The notes under the pieces are model-generated. The model saw only the letters and a program-made list of their open reading frames with translations, searched no databases and was not told the DNA's origin. A stretch of 64,000 bases of DNA. Origin: Paludisphaera borealis (GTDB taxonomy: Bacteria; Planctomycetota; Planctomycetia; Isosphaerales; Isosphaeraceae). Positions within the stretch are counted from its first letter, which is position 1. Every line of letters starts with the position of its first letter. Below, piece by piece: positions 44,925 to 54,025 of the stretch. The position numbers and the translations under genes were made by a program. The stretch lies in contig NZ_CP019082.1 of assembly GCF_001956985.1 (NCBI RefSeq), positions 930,001-994,000 on the forward strand. Direction: 5' to 3'.

Positions 44925-47426
44925 GTGATTCGCTTGAACCAGCGCAGGGGACCGTCGGGAGGCGTCGCGCCCTTGGTCGCGGTGAGCATGGTCGCGCTCA
45001 CGGGCATGGCGGCCCTGGCCGTGGACGTGGGGCGGATCGCCGTGGCCAAGGTCGAGTGCCAGAGCGCCGCCGACGTCGCCGCGATGACTGGGGCGCGAAC
45101 GCTCGACGGGGTCATGCCGCAAAACCTCGCCTCGGCCACGACCAACGCCAAGAACGCGGCCGGCTATTACAAGGTCATGGGCGATCCGATCGCCTCGACG
45201 GAGGTGACCGTCCAGCACGGCTCGTACCGCTACGACCGCTCGAAACAGCAGTTCTCGCCGTCGTACTCCGTGCAGTCGAACGAGAGCTACAATCTGACGA
45301 AGGTGACGATCAACAAATCGTGCCCGACGACGTTCGCCCAGGTTCTCGGCTACTCGGCGTTCAAGGTCGCGGCGACGGCCGTCGCCGCCCACCGCCCGCG
45401 CGACGTCGCCATCGTCCTCGACTACTCGGGGTCGATGAACAACGAGAGCGACCTCTGGAACTGCGAGAGCTACCTCGACAACGGCCAGGGCAGCACCAGC
45501 AACCCCAACAACACGTCGAACAACCAGGAGACCGTCTACCCCAAGTTCGGACACTACAGCAATGACAAGAACTATTCCAACTACACCAACTACGCCAACC
45601 TGCTGAGCCCGGCCGCCGACGCCTCGAACCCGCTCTCGAACGACCCCCGGATCGGCAAATCCAACGTCTCGATCTCGGCGCTCGGCATTCCCGCGATGGT
45701 CAACGACTTCTGGTCGAACAACCGTGGCGCCTCGTCGACCGCCTCGGCCTTCACGGCCGCGTCCGACGCCGCGCTCGATTCAACCAACCGCGCCGGCGGC
45801 GACAAGTACCTCTTCAAGTCGGGCTCGACCACGGTTTACGCCGCCACGGTCCAGGATTACACAGGCTCGACGACGAAGAACACGGCTTTTGAAACCAGCG
45901 GTTATGCGACGCTCGGCTACATCCAAGGGCCGCGGTATTGGGGCAAGACCTTCTTCGTCTGGCCCCCCGATCCGCGAGCGGCCTACGATTGGCGACAGCT
46001 CTATTTCGGGACCAAGGACAACACCGTCCTCTGGGACGCCAGCGGCAACTGGCGCAGTCCGTCGGGCTATTACACGATCAATTACAAGGCGATCCTCGCG
46101 TGGATCAAGGCGACGCCCAACCCGTTTCCTTCGCAACTGCGGTCGGGCAACATCCTCTACTACAACCTGATTCCGACCGACGTGCCCGCGTCGGCTTACA
46201 CGCACACCCAGCTCAATTCGGCGATCACCGACTCCAATCAGCGGTTCTGGAAAGAGTACATCGACTACGTCGTCGGCTCCTGGCGCGATCCGTTCAACGG
46301 CGTCCAGACGCCCGGCAACCCGTCGATGAGCTACGGCCCGGACTACACCTTCGGGACCGTCAAGATCAGCTCGCCCCCCACCGGTTCCACCCCGGCGTAT
46401 ATGAATTACGCCGACAATCCCAAACGGCCCCGCCACCGACTCTGGTTCGGCCCGATGACGATGATCCAGTTCATGTCCGACACCGGCATCCTTCCCGGCA
46501 CCGCGCACGACATCTCGATGTACAGCATGAAGGCCGGCCTCGGCCAGGCGCTGGAAGACATCCAGAACAACCACCCCAACGACCTGGTGTCGATGATCCT
46601 CTTCAGCCGCCCCCTCTTCAACGGCGGCGCCAGCGGAACCGGCGCCTTCAACCTGGCGCAATACAGCCTCACCAACAACATCCAGCCGATGATCAACTCG
46701 CTCTGGGTGCCCCCCAACAGCGGCACGAGCGACGTCCGCCCCTGGGACGCCAACGGCTCGCAGACGCCCAGGGCCTTCGGCGACTGGTGCTCCAACACCA
46801 CGTCGGTGTACGGCTTCATGCTGGCCTACAACCAGTTCAGTTGCAGCAACACGTTGCAGGCGCTCGATCTGTCGACCGCGGCGGGGGTCGGCGGCGAGGG
46901 CCGCGTCGGCGCTCAACGGCTGATCGTCTACGAGACCGACGGCATGGCCAACCAGGGGGTGACTCCCGCCAACGGCTTCTCGACCAGTTCGAATTACAGC
47001 TCGTACTATCAAATCCAGCCCGGCCAGACGCTGAACTCCGTCGGATATACCGATGCGAACCTCTTCCAGACCGTGCAGAACATCTGCAACACGTCGAGCG
47101 GAGCCGCGGTCAGCGCGCCCGGCGTCCTGCCGTACTCGCCGAATCAGGGGCGGCCGGGCTTTGGAACGCCGGGGAAGCCGGTGACGATCCATTGCCTGGC
47201 GTTCGGCGGAATCTTCGAATCGCCGTCGTCGGTTCAGACCAGCTCGGTCGCCCTGTTGCAACAGGTCTCGGGCATCGGCGGGACCGTCTTTCCGTCGTCG
47301 GCGTCCGATCCAGCCAACGGCTTCAAGTGGTGCATCGGCACCCTCCAGCAACGGCAGTCGCGGCTGGTCAACGCCTTCCAGAACATCATGAACCTGAAGC
47401 CCGTGCCGATCACTTTGATCCAGTAG
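44925..47426 (+). CDS. TadG-like VWA domain pilus protein
   Basis: An 833-residue TadG-type protein. An N-terminal membrane segment (PLVAVSMVALTGMAALAVDV) with the TadE/G stretch precedes a VWA domain with MIDAS DYSGSMNNES near residue 166. A long Asn/Ser/Tyr-rich insertion follows, and a C-terminal portion with RLIVYETDGMANQG completes the VWA. Start GTG with AAGGAGG at 44912-44918, the strongest ribosome site in the window. It is probably surface-exposed with the tadE partners; the core Tad ATPase and pilin genes are not in this window. Confidence 0.88.
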   Translation: MIRLNQRRGPSGGVAPLVAVSMVALTGMAALAVDVGRIAVAKVECQSAADVAAMTGARTLDGVMPQNLASATTNAKNAAGYYKVMGDPIASTEVTVQHGSYRYDRSKQQFSPSYSVQSNESYNLTKVTINKSCPTTFAQVLGYSAFKVAATAVAAHRPRDVAIVLDYSGSMNNESDLWNCESYLDNGQGSTSNPNNTSNNQETVYPKFGHYSNDKNYSNYTNYANLLSPAADASNPLSNDPRIGKSNVSISALGIPAMVNDFWSNNRGASSTASAFTAASDAALDSTNRAGGDKYLFKSGSTTVYAATVQDYTGSTTKNTAFETSGYATLGYIQGPRYWGKTFFVWPPDPRAAYDWRQLYFGTKDNTVLWDASGNWRSPSGYYTINYKAILAWIKATPNPFPSQLRSGNILYYNLIPTDVPASAYTHTQLNSAITDSNQRFWKEYIDYVVGSWRDPFNGVQTPGNPSMSYGPDYTFGTVKISSPPTGSTPAYMNYADNPKRPRHRLWFGPMTMIQFMSDTGILPGTAHDISMYSMKAGLGQALEDIQNNHPNDLVSMILFSRPLFNGGASGTGAFNLAQYSLTNNIQPMINSLWVPPNSGTSDVRPWDANGSQTPRAFGDWCSNTTSVYGFMLAYNQFSCSNTLQALDLSTAAGVGGEGRVGAQRLIVYETDGMANQGVTPANGFSTSSNYSSYYQIQPGQTLNSVGYTDANLFQTVQNICNTSSGAAVSAPGVLPYSPNQGRPGFGTPGKPVTIHCLAFGGIFESPSSVQTSSVALLQQVSGIGGTVFPSSASDPANGFKWCIGTLQQRQSRLVNAFQNIMNLKPVPITLIQ

Positions 47427-47526
47427 TCTCGCCGCGGTCGGCGCGGGAGCTGGATGGTGGCCCTCGGGCCGCGTTCCCGCTATCATGGGGCCTTGCCTTG
47501 ACCGCTGGTCGGAAGGTCCTTGCCCC

Positions 47527-48384
47527 ATGCTCCGCCTCATCGCTCTCGCCGCGACGTTGCTCCTCTTCGCCGGTGATCCCCCCGACTTCGAGCCGCTGGG
47601 CCGGTTCGATCTCCGGGAGATCCCTGAGTCGTCGGGGGTCGTCAAGAGCCGTCGGCACTCCGATGTTTTCTGGGTCCACAACGACTCCGGCAATCCCGCG
47701 ACGCTGTTCGCGATCGATCGCCGGGGACGCATCCTCAACAAGTTCGCGATCGCCGTTCCCAACCTGGACTGGGAAGACCTCGCTATCGACGGTCAGGGTC
47801 GGCTTTACATCGGCGACATCGGCAACAACAACGGCCGCCTGGCGATCCGGATGATCCACCAGATCGCCGAGCCCGACCCGGGCAAGCCGTCCGCCGGCCC
47901 GATCAAGCCGCTGGCGTCGTCGTTTTACGCGATGTCGCGCGACGATCGGTTCGACGCCGAGGCGCTCGTCGTCGACGGCGACCGGGCGATCATCGTGACC
48001 AAGCGGTTCGACGGCCGCGAGGCCGAGCTGCGCGAGGTTTCGTTCAACCCCCCCGCTCCGCTCTTGCGTCCCGCGACCGCCCGGCGGATCGGGGTTCTAC
48101 CCCGCTTCGTCGAGTCCGCGACCGGGGCCGACCTCTCGGCCGACGGCCGGCTGCTGGCGGTCTGCGGCAACCGCGTGACGCGCGTCTACGAACGCGCCGA
48201 CGCACGGTCGTGGGACAAGCTGCGACTGCTGGCCGAGGTGTTCCACGAGCCGCTCGGGACCGAGGGCGTGGCCTGGGACGGTATGGACCTGATCCACGTC
48301 AGCGAGAACCGCGGCGTCGACCGGATCGCCGAACGGGTCTGGAGACGCGCCTCGGCCTCCGCGACGGCGGGAAAGACTCGATAA
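47527..48384 (+). CDS. secreted beta-propeller protein
   Basis: A 285-residue exported protein. A short signal peptide (MLRLIALAATLLLFAG) is followed by propeller-like repeats: SDVFWVHNDSGNPATLFAID, LDWEDLAIDGQGRLYIGDIG and GVAWDGMDLIHVSENRG. It resembles the SdiA-regulated/phytase-like propeller proteins, at modest confidence. It ends 1 bp before thiO, likely co-transcribed. GGAAGG precedes the ATG. Confidence 0.78.
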   Translation: MLRLIALAATLLLFAGDPPDFEPLGRFDLREIPESSGVVKSRRHSDVFWVHNDSGNPATLFAIDRRGRILNKFAIAVPNLDWEDLAIDGQGRLYIGDIGNNNGRLAIRMIHQIAEPDPGKPSAGPIKPLASSFYAMSRDDRFDAEALVVDGDRAIIVTKRFDGREAELREVSFNPPAPLLRPATARRIGVLPRFVESATGADLSADGRLLAVCGNRVTRVYERADARSWDKLRLLAEVFHEPLGTEGVAWDGMDLIHVSENRGVDRIAERVWRRASASATAGKTR

Positions 48385-48385
48385 G

Positions 48386-49528
48386 ATGGCCAGATATGAA
48401 GTCGTGATCGTGGGAGGAGGCGTGATCGGGCTGTCGATCGGCTACGCCCTGGCCCGATCGGGGGTCTCGTGCGTGATCCTCGACCGCACCGAACTGGGGC
48501 GCGAGGCCTCGTGGGCCGGGGCCGGCATGCTGCCGCCGCAGTCCGAGCCGCGTCCGGGGCCGATCCATCCCAGCGTCGAACTCCGCTCTTGGAGCGCGCG
48601 GCTGTACCCCGAGTGGTCGGCGGCTCTCCTCGACGAGACCGGAATCGACAACGGCTATCGCCGGACCGGCGGGGTCGACGTCGCCTGGACCGAGGCCGAG
48701 GAGCAGGCGCTGCGGACCACCGCCGGCCGATGGCGGGTCGAGGGGATCGCGTTCGAGCGGCTCGCGGCCGGCGATTTCGGGCGGGTCGAGCCAGCGCTCA
48801 ACCCCGAGCTTCGCCTCGTCTACTTCCTCCCCGACCGCGCGCAGGTGCGCAATCCGCGACACCTCCGCGCGCTGGCCGTCGCCTTCACGGGCCGAGGGGG
48901 CGTGATCCGCGCGAATTGCGCCGTCGAGGGCTTCATCGCGCGCGGCGACCGCGTCGTCGAGGTCCGGACCGAGGCCGGGGCGTTCCAGGCCGATCAGGTG
49001 ATCGTCGCGGCTGGAGCGTGGTCGGGGCGTTTGCTCGACGCTCTCGGTGTGCACGCGCCGACGCCCCCGCTGAAGGGCCAGCTCGTGCTGCTGCGTGGCG
49101 ATCGTCCCCTGCTTCGACGGATCGTCGAGCATGGCAAGACTTACCTGGTTCCTCGCGACGACGACCGCATCCTGGTTGGCGCGACTGAGGAGGACGCGGG
49201 TTTCGACGTCCTGCCGACGGCCGACGCGTTCCGAGCGCTGACCGAGGCGGCCGTGCGGCTCTGTCCGGAGTTGAAGGAGGCCCGGGTGGAAGCGACCTGG
49301 ACCGGGCTTCGTCCCGGCAGCTTCGACACCCGGCCGTACATCGGGCTGGTGCCCGGCTATCGCAACGTGGTCGTCGCCTCCGGGCACAAGCGCGCGGGGC
49401 TTCAGCTCTCGCCGGCCACGGCCGAGCTGGCCGTCGACCTCGTGCTCGGCCGGCCGCCGAGGATCGACCTCGCCCACTTCCGCATCGATCGCGAGCCGTC
49501 GACCGGCGACGACGTGTTCCGCTCGTGA
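48386..49528 (+). CDS. thiO: glycine oxidase ThiO
   Basis: A 380-residue FAD-dependent amino acid oxidase. EVVIVGGGVIGLSIGYALAR (residues 5-24) is the dinucleotide-binding motif, GREASWAGAGMLPPQSEPRP is the ThiO flavin-site stretch, and GLRPGSFDTRPYIG is near the C-terminus. ThiO oxidises glycine to the imine used in thiazole synthesis for thiamin. No other thi gene is nearby and no TPP riboswitch can fit the 1-bp gap. It is tail-to-tail with the next gene (4 bp apart). Confidence 0.9.
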   Translation: MARYEVVIVGGGVIGLSIGYALARSGVSCVILDRTELGREASWAGAGMLPPQSEPRPGPIHPSVELRSWSARLYPEWSAALLDETGIDNGYRRTGGVDVAWTEAEEQALRTTAGRWRVEGIAFERLAAGDFGRVEPALNPELRLVYFLPDRAQVRNPRHLRALAVAFTGRGGVIRANCAVEGFIARGDRVVEVRTEAGAFQADQVIVAAGAWSGRLLDALGVHAPTPPLKGQLVLLRGDRPLLRRIVEHGKTYLVPRDDDRILVGATEEDAGFDVLPTADAFRALTEAAVRLCPELKEARVEATWTGLRPGSFDTRPYIGLVPGYRNVVVASGHKRAGLQLSPATAELAVDLVLGRPPRIDLAHFRIDREPSTGDDVFRS

Positions 49529-49532
49529 TCTC

Positions 49533-50195
49533 TCAGCGGGTCTGAACGAGGACTTTTTCAGCCGCCGAGAGGCCCAGCGCGACGTCGCGCCCGCCCAGTC
49601 GGCAGACGACGGCGGCCGACTCGGGGCGGTTCTCGCACAGTTCGCCCTCGGCGTTCAGATCGAGCCGGCACTCGGTCAGGTAGCGGAGGAACGCCGGGTC
49701 TTGATCGAGCACGCGGATGACCCGGAAATGCTGGCCGCGACCGCACTGCGACAGCGGGATCCCCTTCGGTTCGGTCAGCGAGCCGTCGGCCCCCGGGATC
49801 GGGTCGCCGTGCGGGTCGACGGCCGGATGGCCGAGAAAGTCCTCAATGCGGTCGATCAAGCGTTCCGAGACCGCGTGCTCCATGTGCTCGGCCTCTTCAT
49901 GCACCTCGTCCCACGACATTTCGAGCGTGCGGGCGAGGAACAATTCGAGCAACCGGTGCCGGCGGATCACCATCAGGGCCAGCCGGTTGCCCGCGTCGCT
50001 CAGCCGCGCGCCTTCGTACGGCGTATAGGTCGCCAGCGCCGCCTCCGAGAGCGTCTTGAGCATGCCGGTGACGGTCCCCGGCGAGACCCCCAGCGCCAGG
50101 GCCAGTTGACCCGTGCTGACGGCGGTCCCGGCCGGGTTCCGAGCGGCGATGAGCGCGATCGATTTGACGTAGTTCTCGACAGTCAGGCTTGCCAC
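49533..50195 (-). CDS. DtxR/MntR family metal-dependent regulator
   Basis: A 220-residue metalloregulator. The N-terminal winged helix (VENYVKSIALI through LALALGVSPGTVTGMLKTLS) is followed by the dimer and metal-site domain (WDEVHEEAEHMEHAVSERL, the ExxEH-type metal site) and a C-terminal FeoA/SH3-like domain. It senses Mn or Fe in the family and represses metal uptake. The start is GTG, 6 bp after the rlmI stop, with GGAG inside that gene. rlmI lies directly upstream, so expression may be shared. Confidence 0.9.
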   Translation of the reverse strand: MASLTVENYVKSIALIAARNPAGTAVSTGQLALALGVSPGTVTGMLKTLSEAALATYTPYEGARLSDAGNRLALMVIRRHRLLELFLARTLEMSWDEVHEEAEHMEHAVSERLIDRIEDFLGHPAVDPHGDPIPGADGSLTEPKGIPLSQCGRGQHFRVIRVLDQDPAFLRYLTECRLDLNAEGELCENRPESAAVVCRLGGRDVALGLSAAEKVLVQTR

Positions 50196-50201
50196 GACGG
50201 C

Positions 50202-51488
50202 TCAAACTCCGGGTTCAAAAAATTCGTCGGGCAATCGTTCGCCGATGCGGAGCCAGGCGACCTTGAGGTACGAGCTTTCGGGCGCGTCGAGGGCGACCGG
50301 GTGGTCGGCCGACGCGCCGGTCATCGCGAGAAGCTGGACGCTCCGGTTCGCCTTCCGAGCCGCGGCCCGCAACAGCGACAGGAATTCGGGCGCGTCGAGC
50401 AGGCCCGAGCACGAGCAGGTCAGAAGCAGGCCGCCGGGCTCGACCAGTTTCATCCCCATGACGTTGAGGTCGAAGTACTTGCGCTTGCCGGGCGCGACGT
50501 CGTCGCGGTCGAGGATCAGCTTGGGCGGGTCAAGGACGACGACGCCGTACGTCCGCTCGTTCTGCCCCATCTGCCGCATGTAGCCGAAGGCGTCGGCGTG
50601 GACGACGTCGAGTCGCACGCTGTTGGCGTTGCCGTTCTCCTTGGCCAGCGCCACGGCTTTTTCATCGAGGTCGATGCAGGTGACCTCGCGGGCCTTGCCG
50701 CGGATGAGCGCGTTGAGGCCGAAGCCGCCGGTGTAGCAGCAGGCGTCGAGCACGGTGCGGTCGTTGCAGAACTTCGCCAGGTCGCGGCGGTTGTCGCGCT
50801 GGTCGCAGAAGAAGCCGGTTTTATGAGCCTCGGCGAAGTGGATCCGGTAGCGGATTCCGTGCTCGGAGACGGTGATCCGGGGCGGAAGCTGGGGGCTGGC
50901 CAGCGGCCTCCCCGAGAAATCCTCCTGAAGCGCCACCCGCTCGGCGACGTGCACCCGGAAGTGCTTCGTCCCGAGCCGACCGGCGAACAGTTCGAGGATC
51001 GGACCGATCCGCTGGTACATCCCCAGGCTGTTGATCTCGACCGAGAGGACGTCGTCGTAGCGGTCGACGATCAGGCCGGAGAGCCCGTCCCCCTCGGCGT
51101 GGACGACCCGGTAGGCGTTGGTTTCCTGTTCGAGTCCGAGTGTGTTGAGACGCAGGCTCACCGCCTCGTCGATCCGCCGGACCCAGAACTCGGTCCCGGG
51201 CGCCTCGGGCGCGCGCGACAGAAGCCGCAGGCTGATCTGGGAACGGGGGTTCCAGAGCCCGTAGCCCAGCGGCCGGCCGTCGCGGTCGACGATCTGGACG
51301 AGGTCGCCGGGATTGGCGACGAGCGGGCCCCGGACGCCGTCGATCATCTTCCGGAAGATGAACGGGTGCATTCCCGGAGTGCGGATCGCCACGACCGGCA
51401 GCGGGACGTCGGGGTCCAGGCTGCGGTCGGGGATCGTCTGAGCCGCCACGGGGGCGGTTCGGGTTCTTGGTCGAGGCTGGTTGCTCAT
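50202..51488 (-). CDS. rlmI: 23S rRNA (cytosine-C5)-methyltransferase RlmI-like
   Basis: A 428-residue class I SAM methyltransferase. An N-terminal PUA-like segment (PFIFRKMIDGVRGPLV), an EEHG-like domain with HKTGFFCDQRDNR near residue 225, SAM-binding TVLDACCYTGGFGLNAL, DPPK and the catalytic cysteine stretch TCSCSGLL fit RlmI/RlmK-type enzymes. The same order and length occur in E. coli RlmI. Its ATG overlaps the stop of the preceding 110-residue gene (ATGA). Confidence 0.9.
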   Translation of the reverse strand: MSNQPRPRTRTAPVAAQTIPDRSLDPDVPLPVVAIRTPGMHPFIFRKMIDGVRGPLVANPGDLVQIVDRDGRPLGYGLWNPRSQISLRLLSRAPEAPGTEFWVRRIDEAVSLRLNTLGLEQETNAYRVVHAEGDGLSGLIVDRYDDVLSVEINSLGMYQRIGPILELFAGRLGTKHFRVHVAERVALQEDFSGRPLASPQLPPRITVSEHGIRYRIHFAEAHKTGFFCDQRDNRRDLAKFCNDRTVLDACCYTGGFGLNALIRGKAREVTCIDLDEKAVALAKENGNANSVRLDVVHADAFGYMRQMGQNERTYGVVVLDPPKLILDRDDVAPGKRKYFDLNVMGMKLVEPGGLLLTCSCSGLLDAPEFLSLLRAAARKANRSVQLLAMTGASADHPVALDAPESSYLKVAWLRIGERLPDEFFEPGV

Positions 51489-51817
51489 TCGTCGTCGTCC
51501 GCGTCGAGCGCGTCAATGTCCTCGCCGCCGTCGCCGGCGTCACCGGTTCGCAGGAGCCGGCGCAGCCGGACCAGAAGCGCCGTCGCGTACCGCTGAACCG
51601 AAAGTTGCTGCGTCAAAACCGCTTCATCGACCGCCGCTCGCGGAATCTCGGCCATCAGGCGGTGCGCCTGAATCAGACTGGCCCAGCCGGCGTCGACGAT
51701 CCTCGGCGTCAATCCGGGGTTCTCCCGCCCCTGCCTCATCAACTGCCGCGCTTTCTTCAGACCGGCGTGGGCTTGCTTGAGCTGCCTCAGCGCCGCGCCT
51801 GCACTCATCTCCGCCAT
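51485..51817 (-). CDS. helical protein coupled to rlmI
   Basis: A 110-residue helix-rich protein (ALRQLKQAHAGLKKARQLM and a long C-terminal helix), ending in an acidic Asp/Glu tail. I recognise no family. GGAGAG ahead of the ATG at 51817 and the 4-bp overlap with rlmI indicate translational coupling. It could be a partner or chaperone of rlmI, which is inference only. Confidence 0.6.
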   Translation of the reverse strand: MAEMSAGAALRQLKQAHAGLKKARQLMRQGRENPGLTPRIVDAGWASLIQAHRLMAEIPRAAVDEAVLTQQLSVQRYATALLVRLRRLLRTGDAGDGGEDIDALDADDDE

Positions 51818-52051
51818 ATCGCGTCTCTCTCCGCCCTTTACTCCAGGGCCAAGCCAGTATTCCCGTTTCATTCTCACCGCCATCCATTATAAACTAGTGG
51901 ATCGTCCACGTCATGCCGACCAGAGCCGTGGGCGATGCCCATTCTGTATAAACCCTTTGGTGGCAATGTGTAAGGAAGATCCGTTGGGTCGGGACGGGCG
52001 AGGCGCACGAATCGCGTAGCCGATACGCAGAAGCCCACAGGAGCCCGCGCG

Positions 52052-52393
52052 ATGTCGGAAGAGCAAGGGGAAACCAGCGTCGCCGTCGAGCCGGAAGTCG
52101 TCCAGGAGACCCGAACGCGCCGGCTTCCGCCGTACAACGTCGTGATCCTCAACGATGAGGAACACACGTTCGAGTACGTGATCGAACTTCTGACCAAGCT
52201 CTTCGCCCATTCGCTTCCCACCGCCGAGAAGCTCACCCTGGAGATTCACCACCGGGGCCGGGCCATCGTCTACACGACTCACAAGGAAAAGGCCGAACTC
52301 AAGCGCGAGCAGGTCGTTTCCTACGGCGCCGACCCCCGGATGGCGGCCTCCAAGGGCCCCCTCCGCTGCTACATCGAACCGGCCGGCGATTGA
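52052..52393 (+). CDS. clpS: ATP-dependent Clp protease adaptor ClpS
   Basis: A 113-residue N-end-rule adaptor. PPYNVVILNDEEHTFEYVI carries the conserved substrate-pocket residues (N and D/E/H), KLTLEIHHRGRAIV and then KEKAELKREQVVSYG follow. It delivers N-degron substrates to ClpA or ClpC with ClpP; clpX and the two clpP genes are elsewhere in this window, but no clpA/clpC is. AGGAG at 52039-52043 precedes the ATG. Confidence 0.95.
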   Translation: MSEEQGETSVAVEPEVVQETRTRRLPPYNVVILNDEEHTFEYVIELLTKLFAHSLPTAEKLTLEIHHRGRAIVYTTHKEKAELKREQVVSYGADPRMAASKGPLRCYIEPAGD

Positions 52394-52418
52394 GCGATCA
52401 GGGGAGGTCTTCTCTTCA

Positions 52419-52491
52419 TAGGGTGGGCACCGCCCACCTCCGAACCTGTTGTAATATCGATGATTAACGACGGTGGGCGGTGCCCACCCTA
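52419..52491. repeat. inverted-repeat element C (TAGGGTGGGCACC family)
   Basis: A 73-bp element with perfect 20-nt terminal arms TAGGGTGGGCACCGCCCACC (52419-52438) and its complement (52472-52491). Each arm also folds by itself (GGTGGGC/GCCCACC). It lies between the convergent clpS and SDR genes and has a second, diverged copy in reverse direction at 59878-59951. Confidence 0.8.
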
Positions 52492-52514
52492 CGGGGAAAG
52501 GACTCCCTCGGCGC

Positions 52515-53375
52515 TCACGCCAGCGCCGCCGGCACGCCGGACGTCGCATCGGGATAGGCGAGTTTCACGCCGAGTTCGGCCTTCATCTTGCGGTTCGCCA
52601 CCCGCCGGCTGGCGGCGTCGCGCGCGGCTTCGGGCGATCCGGGCGCGGGAGGGACGAACCGGGGCGGAACGGCCTTCAGGCAGTCGGCCGCCAGCGAATA
52701 GTATTCGAGCCGCGTGACCGGGCGGTCGTCGCTGATCAGATACAAGCCCGACGGCCTGGAGGCGTCGAGGGCGGCGGTCACGGCCTGGGCGGCGTCGTCG
52801 ATGTGGATCAGGTTCAGGTACTTGTCCGGGTCGCCGGGGATCGGCTCGCCGTTCGTGATCATCGACCGACGGACGATCCGGTCCGGCCCGTAAAGCCCCG
52901 AGCAGCGGAGGACGACCACCTCGACGCTCGCTTCGCGGCCCCAGGCCGTCACGACGCGTTCGGCGTCCAGGCAGATGCGGCCGGCCTCAGTGCGCGGTTC
53001 GGTCGGCGAGTCTTCATCGACCCAGCCGCCGTCGTCGCGTCCGTAGACGCTCGTCGAGCTGACGTAGACCAGCCGGATCGGGGCGGTCGCAAGCCGATCG
53101 AGGACGTTCCGCAGACCGTCGACGTAGACGGACCGCTTGTCGGCCCCCGCCGTGCGGTCGTAGCCGACGCAATAAACCACGCGGTCCGCCGCGGGCAGGG
53201 CGCGAAGCGAATCGGCGTTGAGCACGTCGGCCAGGACCGGCTTCACGCCGAGAGAGGCGAGTTCTGACGCGGTGGACGCCGATCGGCACGTCCCGAAGAC
53301 CTCCTCGCCGCGATCGACGAGCCGCGCGGCGACGCGTCGTCCGAGGTAGCCGCAGCCGATGATCAGGGTGGTCAT
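52515..53375 (-). CDS. NAD-dependent epimerase/dehydratase family protein
   Basis: A 286-residue extended SDR. LIIGCGYLGRRVAARLVDRG (N-terminal, GxxGxxG-type), VYVSSTSVYGRD and the LRCSGLYGPDRIV stretch are typical; the active-site Tyr appears as SVYG, and the following Lys of YxxxK is not obvious. It resembles YeeZ-type or nucleoside-sugar epimerases without a clear substrate. It is convergent with clpS. Confidence 0.85.
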   Translation of the reverse strand: MTTLIIGCGYLGRRVAARLVDRGEEVFGTCRSASTASELASLGVKPVLADVLNADSLRALPAADRVVYCVGYDRTAGADKRSVYVDGLRNVLDRLATAPIRLVYVSSTSVYGRDDGGWVDEDSPTEPRTEAGRICLDAERVVTAWGREASVEVVVLRCSGLYGPDRIVRRSMITNGEPIPGDPDKYLNLIHIDDAAQAVTAALDASRPSGLYLISDDRPVTRLEYYSLAADCLKAVPPRFVPPAPGSPEAARDAASRRVANRKMKAELGVKLAYPDATSGVPAALA

Positions 53376-53427
53376 GGCGTGGTTTCCGAAATGGAGTGAG
53401 GCGGAAGTTCGATGTATGATTGTGAGC

Positions 53428-53546
53428 TAATGGGTGGCACGGGTTCGGATCGTCCGAACCCGTGGGTCAAGCCGTGGCGAGCGTCCACGGGGTCGAGTAC
53501 GAACCCGTGCCACCCGGGATGAACATCCCGGACTTACGACCCATTA
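53428..53546. repeat. inverted-repeat element E with nested hairpins
   Basis: Outer TAATGGGT/ACCCATTA (53428-53435 and 53539-53546), a perfect 16-nt inverted repeat GGGTGGCACGGGTTCG (53432-53447 and 53500-53515), and internal hairpins GTTCGGA/TCCGAAC and CCGTGG/CCACGG. The right edge holds the last codons and stop of ruvX. Confidence 0.7.
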
Positions 53547-54025
53547 CTTTCCTCTTCGGAATCGACGAGCGGCTGGAGCGGCGATTCGGTCTCGGGACAG
53601 CCGGCGTCGAGGTAGCCTTGCAAGAGGATCTGAGCCGCCAGCATGTCGCGCAGTCCTTTGCGCTTCTGACGCTTGAATCCCGAGCCGATGAGGATCTCGT
53701 CGGCCAGCTTCGACGTGTACCGCTCGTCGAAGTAAAAGACCGGCAGGCCGGTGATCGTGATCAGCCAGCCTCCCCATTCGCGGGCCTTCGCCGCCAGCTC
53801 GCCCTCCTGGCCGCTGGTGTGGACCGGCAGGCCGATCACGACGCGGTCGATCTCGTTCTCTTCGACCAGTTTCCGGTAATGGCGGGCGTCCTGGGCGGCG
53901 TCGCGGCGTTCGTAGACTTCGAGCGGCGTGGCGATCGACCGGCCGGGGTCGCTGACAGCCGCGCCGACGCGTCGCAATCCGAAATCGATCCCCAGGGTTC
54001 GGGCGAACGGCCGACGGTGGCTCAC
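53534..54025 (-). CDS. ruvX: Holliday junction resolvase-like protein RuvX (YqgF)
   Basis: A 163-residue RNase H-fold protein. TLGIDFGLRRVGAAVSDPGR holds the catalytic Asp near residue 12, VVIGLPVHTSGQEGELAAKA and YFDERYTSKLADE give the further acidic residues. Family members process 16S rRNA ends or junction DNA. Start GTG, overlapping the manC stop by 4 bp (GTGA). The stop and the last few residues (SNGS) fall inside inverted-repeat element E, so the natural C-terminus may have been altered. Confidence 0.9.
   Translation of the reverse strand: MSHRRPFARTLGIDFGLRRVGAAVSDPGRSIATPLEVYERRDAAQDARHYRKLVEENEIDRVVIGLPVHTSGQEGELAAKAREWGGWLITITGLPVFYFDERYTSKLADEILIGSGFKRQKRKGLRDMLAAQILLQGYLDAGCPETESPLQPLVDSEEESNGS

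Noticed and set aside
48385-48385. TPP riboswitch before thiO
   Set aside because: Only 1 bp separates thiO from the preceding gene, leaving no room for a leader.
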